Below the pieces are notes generated by a model, which saw only the letters and a program-made list of their open reading frames with translations, did no database searches and was not told where the DNA came from. DNA of 32,768 nucleotides, taken from positions 1 through 32,768 of the forward strand of contig JACOYD010000003.1 in the NCBI GenBank assembly GCA_016182055.1, written 5' to 3'. Shown piece after piece: positions 22,501 through 29,097 of the stretch (position 1 is its first letter; the number at the start of each line of letters is the position of its first letter). The position numbers and the translations under genes were made by a program. This stretch comes from Candidatus Microgenomates bacterium. Its GTDB lineage: Bacteria > Patescibacteriota > Microgenomatia > Levybacterales > JACOYD01.

Positions 22501-24251
22501 ACCCGCAGTATTTTGTTGAAAATGCTGATAGAGCGCAATGGAAGATGGCGTTTGGGGAAGATATAGTCAACAAATTTTTAGATTCACTACCTCGACAAAC
22601 AGACGAGAAACGCAATGCTTTTACCCACAACGAATATGATAGAACAACGGAATTTATTAAATTCTTGCTTTATCAGGCAGAAACAGATTTTGGTGTAAAT
22701 ACTGGTGATCTGGAGGTTTTGACCTCATACGTTTCGCAGTTTGGTTTAGCAAGAAGCCCGCTTATGTTTCATTACTTCAAAAATATTTATTTGTTTGAAC
22801 AGCAGAAGATTTCAGAGTTGCCGCAAGATATAGAAGTATTAGGCATTCGATCAGTTCAAGAAATGAAAACGCAGCTTGCTCGGGTAAGGGAAATAGTTTA
22901 CGGCGAAACTCCACTTACCGATCTTTCACAGTTTTCTAATTTTGAGGTACAAATGTTAAGCGTTATTACCGGTAAAAGCACGCATAGATTTGATTATAGT
23001 AAGCAACCTATCGAGAGAATAATGCAGGATTTTCAACAAGATATAGCATCAGGATCAATAGTAGGATTGCCCCAAGGTTATCGTCCGGAAGTGCTTGATG
23101 CGGCAAATGTTCGCATAGAATTTAATGCGGAGGAGGTGCGAGATGATTATGAGACCTTAAGGGCGGAAATTCTAGCAAGTATTCAAAACCCCAACGATGT
23201 GGAAACATTGTCAGGAGAGCTTAAAGGAGTTATTCAAAGAAAAATTGAAGAGATAGAAACAGTAGTTGCTTCAAGCGAGGGAAAGAAGCGAGACTTTGTA
23301 GAAAAGGAGCGGGAACGGTTTTTAGGATATAGAACACAATTAGGAGATGTAAAAAGTCTTGATTCTCTGACAAGCACAATTTTGGATATAAACTTTGACA
23401 AAACAGAACAGCGGTTGGTTAACTCAATAGTTAGAAGGATAATTTTTAGCAAAGTTTTTCAAAAGCATTTTTCCGGGGGCTTTATTCAAGAAATTCAAAT
23501 GCAGTTGGAAGGAGAGATTTCAGCGGCATCTTTGGAAACAGTTATCAATATTATTGATGAAATGGGGAAAACGCATGTGTTCAACCTTAAAGGTGATAAT
23601 CAAGAGGGATATTGGGATGAGGAAGTGTTTAAAAAAGTACGGGATTCGAAGCGCGGACGGGATCTACCAAACTGTTTTAGTCCTCATATCAATAAACTCA
23701 AAGAGGCGGTAAGAAACTTTGAAAAAATTCAAGAAGGAGGAAGCAACAAGATTGCCATTATTCCCGACAGGGGTTTTGTTGGAGAAATGTCCGGATATTT
23801 GGCAGATGTTTGCTATACGGCAGAATACCCATTGCTTAAAAAATGGCCCAATGTAGTACCATATAAATTTGTTATGCGTGATCCAGATACACAAGAATTG
23901 CGTTTTATTGGTAGCGTACTTGTTTTTGAAGTAAGCGATACAGCCGGCAATCCTTCTTTGCTAGTGCGTGCTTTTGATGTACCGCAGGAGAGTACAATAG
24001 ATATTGATGGTTTTATAGAGCAGTTTTTGGATAAAATGGTTGAGGTTGGAAAAGAGCGAGGAAAGCGCCGGGTTTTAGTTGCGGGGGCGCAAGGGTCTAT
24101 ATCAAATTATCAAATGACCATAAACCACATGTCACAAAATTATATTAGAGGTAGAGAGCCTGTATCTTTAAGCGAACAATTTCGTTTTAATAATTACGAT
24201 TTGACTAATAGTTGTTTTGTAGCCAGAGAAATAAAAGACGATGACAATTAA
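19506..24251 (+). CDS. Giant 1581-aa cytoplasmic helical protein with tandem repeats, unknown function
   Basis: No family was recognised. The first 25 residues are Pro/Ala/Glu-rich (PEVRPPEARPPAEKP), with no signal peptide or membrane helix. Most of the protein reads as alpha-helical solenoid. Three tandem repeats of 67-68 residues are clear, anchored by FWQ with Trp at 822, 890 and 957, each followed by an (E/D)R(F/L)(N/S)E segment and DGK/NGK. The last 240 residues look like a distinct alpha/beta domain with three Cys contexts (LPNCFSP, DVCYTAE, NSCFVAR) and a strand-helix-strand run (FIGSVLVFEV, RKRVLVAG-like) loosely reminiscent of GNAT folds; this is weak inference. The gene looks more AT-rich than its core neighbours and lies between two toxin-antitoxin pairs. 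Confidence 0.85.
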   Translation: MPAAVSPEVRPPEARPPAEKPSFESRFQQIGGQFRTIQTRFLATVAGLARDNPTVNLTGEEEDLRSQANALERLGEDTEKRLGIDVRGVVGAAGAKVRGGIDTLASRAGTKLEVMRREDLFRHFQEEGLEDPQKALAVVDYLEHNLLHTRDWVKVRGKDEIQIEQPYRYSKEDVESIRQITSGVEDPIKLLNQISQVIQLPQSYRLHTFSRYVELVKDNPRLPDLIARLSQIGSLGKISIYNVNFSDDEQTKATYRDYYSNKTLPEPIQQFLKIPQEEYEKLFSQDNINWVKQLNERLVNFCKRREADTKSVVRTPALQDLLTIAGDATFQKMYEESIRDRFGEYSITERNVGESADFFLGLVREAPELIELYKNGFNVGNIIKYNYSFEQGLSTAIARRGEFQQILADGELCKRAQIMERYGRRVPVVSSLENAPTYLQVEPEQLEKSLVILNNLQKTAADIEGDVHNELQSICRLIKNGALDKVGVEEVKTAFEVLNEHGVSYTALPVHLGILIGDCQDGHDLQNRMEWIVRPDFQESLAKFFTSYALNNPDIRIEALKSPELFSWLYENRERMHQRIELWQEKNKYFDSGLKNLSALKQLADLSDAQFEQLTSLLADRVVISDSSILRGIRLLSFSQQEREELFASCERHYMPIISDGSTMPLNNEAAEILLSASVQRREELFAIADKLPKPAYANYGLPSEKVLFWNYLLDNPQALDRLTVFAGLNEAAEITRHGLMTGLFMRLIDKNRENPEFILNDYITEQGLPTLRFITDLIEQREAYHYDENYRNGVLGLNDVLTVLLSDDFLASLSPQEKPFWQAFKIVPLTGRAILVQQKERFNEFFADGKPTVVFLNEFVLKEQTPEKVDRLLSIVDFESFSQDERIFWQVFRITPYPARPILTEQRERLNEFFINGKPTASFLEEVVGKQQLQALDTLLEIADLESYPQDEKAFWQSYRSFPRAIKKFVLEQKDRFSELVVDGKETPAFYSELAVNNPQYFVENADRAQWKMAFGEDIVNKFLDSLPRQTDEKRNAFTHNEYDRTTEFIKFLLYQAETDFGVNTGDLEVLTSYVSQFGLARSPLMFHYFKNIYLFEQQKISELPQDIEVLGIRSVQEMKTQLARVREIVYGETPLTDLSQFSNFEVQMLSVITGKSTHRFDYSKQPIERIMQDFQQDIASGSIVGLPQGYRPEVLDAANVRIEFNAEEVRDDYETLRAEILASIQNPNDVETLSGELKGVIQRKIEEIETVVASSEGKKRDFVEKERERFLGYRTQLGDVKSLDSLTSTILDINFDKTEQRLVNSIVRRIIFSKVFQKHFSGGFIQEIQMQLEGEISAASLETVINIIDEMGKTHVFNLKGDNQEGYWDEEVFKKVRDSKRGRDLPNCFSPHINKLKEAVRNFEKIQEGGSNKIAIIPDRGFVGEMSGYLADVCYTAEYPLLKKWPNVVPYKFVMRDPDTQELRFIGSVLVFEVSDTAGNPSLLVRAFDVPQESTIDIDGFIEQFLDKMVEVGKERGKRRVLVAGAQGSISNYQMTINHMSQNYIRGREPVSLSEQFRFNNYDLTNSCFVAREIKDDDN

Positions 24252-24301
24252 CAATTTGCGGGAGGGGGATTAGAGAAAACTTTTGTCATTGTTGAAATGG
24301 G

Positions 24302-24330
24302 TTGACATGCTCTTAAATATATGTTATACA
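24302..24330 (+). promoter_or_regulatory. RHH-PIN operon promoter
   Basis: TTGACA (24302-24307), a 17-bp spacer, TATACA (24325-24330) with extended TGT. The predicted start near 24337 is 2 nt before ATG 24339. The upstream gap 24252-24301 shows nothing else clear. Confidence 0.7.
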
Positions 24331-24338
24331 TTAGACAT

Positions 24339-24581
24339 ATGATTAGAACACAAGTTTATCTGCCAAAATCTCTCTACCAGTACATTGATTTGGTGGCCAG
24401 AAGAGAAAAAAAATACAAAGCAGAAGTGATCCGAGAAGTACTTGAGGAAGGGGTGAAAAGAAAACAAGGTAATGCCGGGACTACACTTTTGAAAATAGCG
24501 GCTATGGCCAAAAAGTATAAGTGGAAAGGGCCAAAAGATCTCTCCAAAAATATTGACAAATATCTCTATGAAGAAGCATGA
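24339..24581 (+). CDS. Ribbon-helix-helix (CopG/Arc-type) antitoxin
   Basis: This 80-aa protein begins with an RHH fold: the strand MIRTQVYLPKSLYQYIDLVA, then helices REKKYKAEVIREVLEEGVKR. Antitoxins of this type dimerise, bind their own promoter and mask the PIN toxin with the C-terminal tail (here KWKGPKDLSKNIDKYLYEEA). An ATG 18 nt upstream (24321) overlaps the -10 element, so ATG 24339 is preferred. The stop codon overlaps the toxin start (ATGA). Confidence 0.85.
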   Translation: MIRTQVYLPKSLYQYIDLVARREKKYKAEVIREVLEEGVKRKQGNAGTTLLKIAAMAKKYKWKGPKDLSKNIDKYLYEEA

Positions 24582-25009
24582 ATAAGCCGGTAATTATTGA
24601 TTCTAGCGCCTTCATCTCCCTCGGGGCAATAACAGACAGTAATTTCGAAAAGGCTAGCACTATTAGTAAACAAATCGAAAAAGATGATAGAACTATTGTG
24701 ATGCCATCAGAAGTCTTCACAGAGATAGTTAATGTTGTTGGTAAAAAGGTAGGGCACGACGCAGCCATTAAACAAGGGAGTAAAATTCTCTTGTCAGGAA
24801 CGATTACTATTGTCGAAACCACCCCCGATATCCGAAGAAACGCTTTTTTCAAATTTCAAAAACAGCCCAAATCTGTGAGTTTTACCGACTGTTTCGTCAT
24901 GGCTTTTGCTGATGAATTTGAAACAAAAGAAATTTTTGGTTTTGATGAAGCCTTCCGCAAAAATGGCTATACTCGCGTAGGAATTGACAGGGCGCAAGCG
25001 GTAAGTTGA
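24578..25009 (+). CDS. VapC-type PIN-domain toxin
   Basis: This 143-aa PIN nuclease is probably an RNA-cleaving toxin. The conserved acidic residues are all visible: IIDSSAFISL (D8), PSEVFTEIVN (Glu), VSFTDCFVMAFAD (Asp) and IFGFDEAFRKNGY (Asp), ending with the typical VGIDRAQ. It overlaps the RHH antitoxin gene by 4 nt. This is the right-hand border of the accessory island, 32 bp before ftsK. Confidence 0.87.
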   Translation: MNKPVIIDSSAFISLGAITDSNFEKASTISKQIEKDDRTIVMPSEVFTEIVNVVGKKVGHDAAIKQGSKILLSGTITIVETTPDIRRNAFFKFQKQPKSVSFTDCFVMAFADEFETKEIFGFDEAFRKNGYTRVGIDRAQAVS

Positions 25010-25028
25010 ACTTGCGGCCGTAAAGCTA

Positions 25029-25039
25029 TATACTATAAT
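25029..25039 (+). promoter_or_regulatory. ftsK promoter
   Basis: TATACT (25029-25034) overlaps TATAAT (25034-25039). The former is 7 nt before ATG 25042 and would give a 1-nt leader. Confidence 0.45.
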
Positions 25040-25041
25040 AT

Positions 25042-27073
25042 ATGCCCAAGTTTGGACGCGGCCGTTTCGGCAGACGCCGTTCGCTTTTTCGACTGAAACT
25101 TAAAAAGCAAACTATCTATGCGCTTTTTGCCATCTCTTGTATTGGACTTTCTGCGGTAATTCTTCTTTCCTTTAGCAATTCCTCGGCAATTTTTGTCAGA
25201 ACCCAAAATCTGCTTACGGCCTTTTTCGGATGGGGAAAAATACTTTTGCCGGTCGCTCTTTTCCTGTTGGGGTTGTTATTCACCGGCGCCCGCATGAAGC
25301 TGGCCCGGGCTAACGTAGGGGCGGGTTTTATTTTGGCCTGGCTGTCTCTTTTAGGCCTGACAAAAGCAGGCATGCTGGGTTTAACGATATTTCAAAATAT
25401 CGCCGATTTACTTACTGCGGCAGGAGCTATACTGATACTTTTGGGAGGACTGGTGGTGGGCCTGGTCGTTTTATTCAATACGCCGATTGATCAAATTGTC
25501 AGCAGTATCGTGCGGATAATTGCTCTTTTAACAAATGCAGCGCAAAAGTTATTTACAGCCCTTTTTGTTAAGAAAAAAGAGGCAGCCACGGCCTGGAACA
25601 AAAATAATGAGATTAAAATTAGGGGCAGCGATAAAGGAGAACCGGCTCCCCGGGTGATTAAGGCGGAAGTGTTAAAAAAATCCGATAAAGCCACCCTGGC
25701 TTTGGGTACTGCTTTGGTGGCCAACGCTCCCAAAGATTTAGGTATCTGGGAATATCCGCCTTTATCACTTCTCTCTACCGTCCCCGGGCAAAAGGCAGAC
25801 CGCGGCGATCTTAAAGCCAACGCCGCCACTATCGAAAAAACCCTGTCCAGCTTTGGTATTTTGGCCCGGGTGGTGGAGGTAAATTTAGGTCCGGCTGTTA
25901 CCCAGTATGCTCTGGAAATAGCTCTGGGTACCAAACTTTCCAAAATCCTCTCATTATCAAACGACCTGGCACTGGCCCTGGCTGCCCCCACCGGACAAAT
26001 AAGAATAGAGGCTCCTATTCCGGGACGGTCGATGGTGGGTATAGAAATTCCCAACCGCTCCCTGGAATTTGTCACCTTAAAAACTATGCTTTCCTCATCC
26101 ATTATGCAAAATAGCAAATCAAAGCTGACGGTTTCTCTGGGTCTTGATGTTTCCGGCAATCCGGTGGTGACTAATATTGCCAAAATGCCTCATGTTTTAA
26201 TTGCCGGTACCACCGGCTCCGGTAAATCGGTTCTGCTTAATTCGTTTATCGCCTCTCTTCTTTTCCGCACCACCCCTTCGGAAATTAAACTTATTCTGAT
26301 TGATCCAAAGCGGGTGGAACTGGTTGGCTATAATGGTATTCCCCATCTTTTAACACCGGTGATTGTGGATGTGGAAAAAATTCTCTCCGCTCTTAAGTGG
26401 GCGATGAGCGAGATGGATAGAAGATACAAGATTTTTGCCGAAGCAGGGGTGCGCAATATCGATGCCTACAATGAATTTTCCGGCTTTCAGGCGCTGCCTT
26501 ACATTGTAATTATCATTGATGAACTGGCAGATCTGATGGCCTATGCTCCGGTGGAGGTGGAGGATACCGTTTGCCGGCTGGCGCAGATGGCCCGGGCCAC
26601 CGGCATCCATCTGGTTTTGGCTACTCAAAGACCTTCTGTTGACGTTATCACCGGTGGGAGACATGCTGTATATTCCTCCGGATCAGGCCAAGCCCACCCG
26701 CATTCAGGGAACCTATGTTTCGGAAGAGGAGGTTAATAAACTGGTGAAGTTCTTAAAAGATAAAGGGATAGTTATTGAATATACACAAGAGGTAACTAAT
26801 CAGCCTCTGACCTTTCGCAAGGGGCTCTCTGGAGCAGGCGAGGGCGGCAAAGACGATCTTTTTGAAGAGGCGGTACGAATTGTCTGTCAGTTTGACAGAG
26901 CTTCGGCCTCTCTTCTTCAGCGAAAACTGTCTGTCGGATATGCCCGGGCGGCGCGGATTGTCGATCAGCTGGAAAGAGAAGGCGTTATCGGTCCAGGCGA
27001 AGGTTCAAAGCCGCGGGATGTCCTGGTTCGCAATGCGGAAGAGTTTTTGCAAAGGGAACAGACTGCCTCGTAA
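25042..27073 (+). pseudogene. ftsK: DNA translocase FtsK/SpoIIIE, broken by an internal deletion and frameshift
   Basis: FtsK is the septal DNA pump for chromosome segregation. Frame 1 (25042 to about 26655, 538 codons) has four N-terminal membrane helices, the alpha/beta domains, Walker A GTTGSGKSV, Walker B VIIIDELADLM and LATQRPSVDVITG. The next expected text is about 35 residues (IKAN, PTRIAF, DSRTILD and GAEKLLG blocks). Instead the sequence jumps straight to GDMLYIPPD in another frame (26657-27073), with RIQGTYVSEEEV and the C-terminal winged-helix gamma domain (IVCQFDRASASLLQRKLSVGYARA). The missing stretch of about 104 bp shifts the frame. Frame 1 stops at 26736. Since FtsK is usually essential, an assembly collapse is as likely as a true mutation. 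Confidence 0.85.
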
Positions 27074-27078
27074 TAATC

Positions 27079-27158
27079 AGATATTAGGTAATTGAGATAT
27101 TAAGATATTGAGTGTTTTTTTCTCCTAATATCTTAGTATCCTAGTATCTTTAATATCT
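27079..27158. repeat. AT-rich nested inverted repeat between ftsK and rodZ-like gene
   Basis: AGATATTA (27079-27086) pairs with TAATATCT (27151-27158). Inside, 27096-27109 pairs with 27127-27140 (TAAGATATT/AATATCTTA plus five more pairs, one of them G-U). The 17-nt loop contains seven Ts. This could be a bidirectional terminator or a small palindromic repeat element; the region has no gene. Confidence 0.6.
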
Positions 27159-27167
27159 TCTTAATAT

Positions 27168-27800
27168 ATGGCGCTAACTAAATCTGGGGAAATTCTTAAA
27201 GTAAAACGCCTTGAAAAAAAATTATCATTCGAAGAGGTGGAGAAAGAAACAAAGATTCGGATGAAGTTTTTGCGTGCTTTAGAAGAAGGAGACTTAACTC
27301 TTTTTCATTCCACTGCTTATGCCCGGGGATTTTTAAAAAACTACGCCGAATTTTTAGAACTTGATACAAAGCTGATTCTGGCCCTTTTCCGTCGGGAAAC
27401 AACTTTACAAAAACTAAAAGTAATACCGCAGGGCATGGTGGAGAAAAACTCTCCCTTGCGGATTACTCCCACCCGCGCCGCTTTACTGGTAGTTTTTTTT
27501 ATCCTGATGGCCGTTTCTTATTATCTTTTCCAGCAATACCGGGGATTTTTGGCAGCGCCTGCCCTTACTTTGGAAAAACCAAAGGAGCAGCAACTTGTTG
27601 CCGAGGGAGAAATTGAGGTAACGGGCAAGACAGATATTGATGCAACAATACTGGTGAATAGTCAACCAGCCGTACTTGAGGAAAGCGGCCGCTTCAGCAT
27701 CAAAATTAACGTGTTTGCCGGAGAAACAACGATTACTGTGGTAGCCAAAAATAGAAGGGGTAAGGAAACTGTGATAACAAGAAAAATTAAGGTGGAGTGA
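27168..27800 (+). CDS. RodZ-like HTH membrane protein
   Basis: This 210-aa protein has the RodZ architecture: a cytoplasmic HTH_25/Xre-like domain (GEILKVKRLEKKLSFEEVEK through STAYARGFLKNYAEFLELD, residues about 6-70), one membrane helix (about 104-121, ALLVVFFILMAVSYYLF) and an extracytoplasmic Ig-like beta domain (about 145-210) of the bacterial-Ig/glucodextranase-B kind. RodZ links MreB to the cell wall in rods. Here the outer domain differs from the classical DUF4115, so function is by analogy. ATG 27168 follows AT-rich repeats, with a TAATAT sequence about 11 nt upstream. A hairpin follows the gene. Confidence 0.8.
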   Translation: MALTKSGEILKVKRLEKKLSFEEVEKETKIRMKFLRALEEGDLTLFHSTAYARGFLKNYAEFLELDTKLILALFRRETTLQKLKVIPQGMVEKNSPLRITPTRAALLVVFFILMAVSYYLFQQYRGFLAAPALTLEKPKEQQLVAEGEIEVTGKTDIDATILVNSQPAVLEESGRFSIKINVFAGETTITVVAKNRRGKETVITRKIKVE

Positions 27801-27809
27801 GAGAGCGAA

Positions 27810-27831
27810 GGGGGTGCCGTCTGGTACCCCC
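27810..27831 (+). terminator. GC-rich hairpin after rodZ-like gene
   Basis: GGGGGTGCC (27810-27818), loop GTCT, GGTACCCCC (27823-27831): nine pairs including one wobble. No clear T-tract follows, so it may work as an imperfect terminator insulating the hrcA promoter that starts one base later. Confidence 0.5.
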
Positions 27832-27860
27832 TTGACAACTTTTAGCACTCATGATATATT
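27832..27860 (+). promoter_or_regulatory. hrcA-grpE-dnaK promoter
   Basis: TTGACA (27832-27837), a 17-bp spacer, TATATT (27855-27860) with extended TGA. The predicted start near 27867 leaves about 4 nt before ATG 27871. It is overlapped by the CIRCE operator. Confidence 0.75.
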
Positions 27861-27868
27861 ACTGCTAA
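27842..27868 (+). promoter_or_regulatory. CIRCE operator (HrcA binding site)
   Basis: TTAGCACTC, exactly 9 bp, then TACTGCTAA. The left half is a perfect CIRCE arm; the right half matches GAGTGCTAA at 7 of 9 positions. It covers the promoter spacer, the -10 and the start point of the operon that encodes HrcA itself. Confidence 0.85.
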
Positions 27869-27870
27869 CC

Positions 27871-28605
27871 ATGCCGGATTTGACACAAAGACAAAGACAA
27901 ATCTTAAAAAGTCTGATTGAAGAATATATGAATACAGCCCAGCCGGTTGGTTCGGAAACACTGGAGAAAAAATATAGTCTGGGTGCCTCTCCTGCCACTT
28001 TGCGAAACGAAATGGTGAAGCTTACCGAAATGGGGTTTTTGATAAAACCGCATACCTCGGCCGGACGTACGCCAACTCCCATGGGTCTTAAACTGTATGT
28101 TAAAGAACTGATGAAAGAAGAGGAACTGTCGGTGGCAGAAGAAGTGGCGGTAAAAGAAAAAATTTGGGACTTTCGAAGCGAATTTAAAAATCTTATTCGC
28201 GAAGCCACCAGAAATTTAGCGGCGCGAACCAAAAATCTGGCTCTTTCGGCCACGGACCAGGGCGATATCTATTCTGCCGGCACCTGTCATATTTTGGAGA
28301 TGCCGGAGTTTTATGATATTGACGTGACCAGAAATTTGCTTTCTCTTTTGGATCAATCGGATTACTTTACCAAACTGATAGAGCGGTTTATAGATGACAG
28401 TGAGATAAACGTACTGCTTGGCGACGATTTGGGATCAGATATTTATGCCGGTTACGGGTTTGTCTTTAGCCGTTTCCATGGAGAAGGTCAGGAAGGGGTT
28501 ATCGGAGTTTTGGGTCCTGCCAGGCTCAATTACCCGTATATTATTCCGACAGTTCGATATTTTAGCGATTTGATTGAAGAAATGTCTAAAAGTTTGAAAA
28601 AGTGA
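27871..28605 (+). CDS. hrcA: Heat-inducible transcription repressor HrcA
   Basis: HrcA represses heat-shock operons by binding CIRCE and loses activity when chaperones are busy. The 244-aa product begins with the winged-helix domain (LTQRQRQILKSLIEEYMNTA, then PVGSETLEKKYSLGASPATLRNEM and the wing SAGRTPTPMGLKLYV). The GAF-like C-terminal domain ends with the family GVIGVLGPARLNYPYIIPTV and FSDLIEEMSK. It is about 100 residues shorter than B. subtilis HrcA, so the middle dimerisation/insert region is reduced. The frame is open to 27814, but ATG 27871 gives the family start after the promoter. The stop overlaps the grpE start (GTGA). Confidence 0.94.
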   Translation: MPDLTQRQRQILKSLIEEYMNTAQPVGSETLEKKYSLGASPATLRNEMVKLTEMGFLIKPHTSAGRTPTPMGLKLYVKELMKEEELSVAEEVAVKEKIWDFRSEFKNLIREATRNLAARTKNLALSATDQGDIYSAGTCHILEMPEFYDIDVTRNLLSLLDQSDYFTKLIERFIDDSEINVLLGDDLGSDIYAGYGFVFSRFHGEGQEGVIGVLGPARLNYPYIIPTVRYFSDLIEEMSKSLKK

Positions 28606-29045
28606 CAATGGTAAAGAAAGATACGCATATTTTAGATCTGGAAAATCAACTAAAAAGAGCGCTGGCCGATTATCAAAATTTGGAAAAGCGGTCAGTTGAG
28701 CAAAGAAAAGAGTGGGTAAAGAGTGCCAACAAAGATTTGCTCTTGCGTCTTTTGCCGGTTTTAGATACACTGATGTTAGCCAGTCAACACGTACAAGATG
28801 AGGGAATTTTAGCCAGCATCAAGCAGTTTGAGGATGCATTAAAAAGCGAAGGGGTGGAAAAGATTGAGACGATGGGACAGGAGTTTAATCCGCAAACTAT
28901 GGAATGCGTTGTCACGGAACAAGTTGACCCTTCGACGGGCTCAGGGCAAGAGGAAGGAAAAGTAATGGAAGAATTACAAGCGGGATATAGGTTACACGAT
29001 AAGGTGTTAAGGCCGGCAAAAGTGAAAGTAGGAAAGAAAATATGA
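28602..29045 (+). CDS. grpE: Nucleotide exchange factor GrpE
   Basis: GrpE releases ADP from DnaK. The 147-aa product has the long N-terminal helix (LENQLKRALADYQNLEKRSVEQRKEW), the four-helix bundle (LLRLLPVLDTLMLA) and the C-terminal beta domain ending EELQAGYRLHDKVLRPAKVKVG. It lacks the extended acidic N-terminus of larger homologues. Between VTEQVD and EEGKVMEEL, where GrpE normally has a short loop, it carries PSTGSGQ, encoded by an imperfect palindrome at 28928-28946. The start is GTG 28602 overlapping the hrcA stop, or ATG 28608. Confidence 0.93.
   Translation: MTMVKKDTHILDLENQLKRALADYQNLEKRSVEQRKEWVKSANKDLLLRLLPVLDTLMLASQHVQDEGILASIKQFEDALKSEGVEKIETMGQEFNPQTMECVVTEQVDPSTGSGQEEGKVMEELQAGYRLHDKVLRPAKVKVGKKI
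28928..28946 (+). repeat. Imperfect palindromic repeat translated inside grpE
   Basis: CCCTTCGACGGGCTCAGGG has CCCT/AGGG arms with an inner GA/TC pairing. It is read in frame as part of the PSTGSGQ loop. From memory, near-identical sequences are dispersed in many Patescibacteria and other genomes, which suggests a mobile palindromic unit. Confidence 0.6.
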
Positions 29046-29083
29046 GTAAGATTATAAGCAAAGCTTGTAATTTTGAGTTATAA
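29042..29083 (+). other. 13-codon mini-ORF mimicking the dnaK start
   Basis: ATG at 29042 overlaps the grpE stop (ATGA) and encodes MSKIISKACNFEL. Its first five residues equal those of DnaK (MSKII), and the DNA is nearly the same as at 29098. It is either a partial duplication of the dnaK start or a leader ORF coupling grpE to dnaK translation. Confidence 0.35.
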
Positions 29084-29097
29084 ATAAGAGTATTTTT

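Noticed and set aside
24321..24338. Upstream ATG 24321 as start of the RHH antitoxin
   Set aside because: It overlaps the -10 hexamer of a near-consensus promoter and adds residues (MLYIRH) not expected before the RHH strand.
26543..27073. Separate gene starting at ATG 26543
   Set aside because: The part before 26657 is out-of-frame FtsK sequence with a meaningless Trp/Pro-rich translation; the real content is the C-terminus of the broken ftsK.
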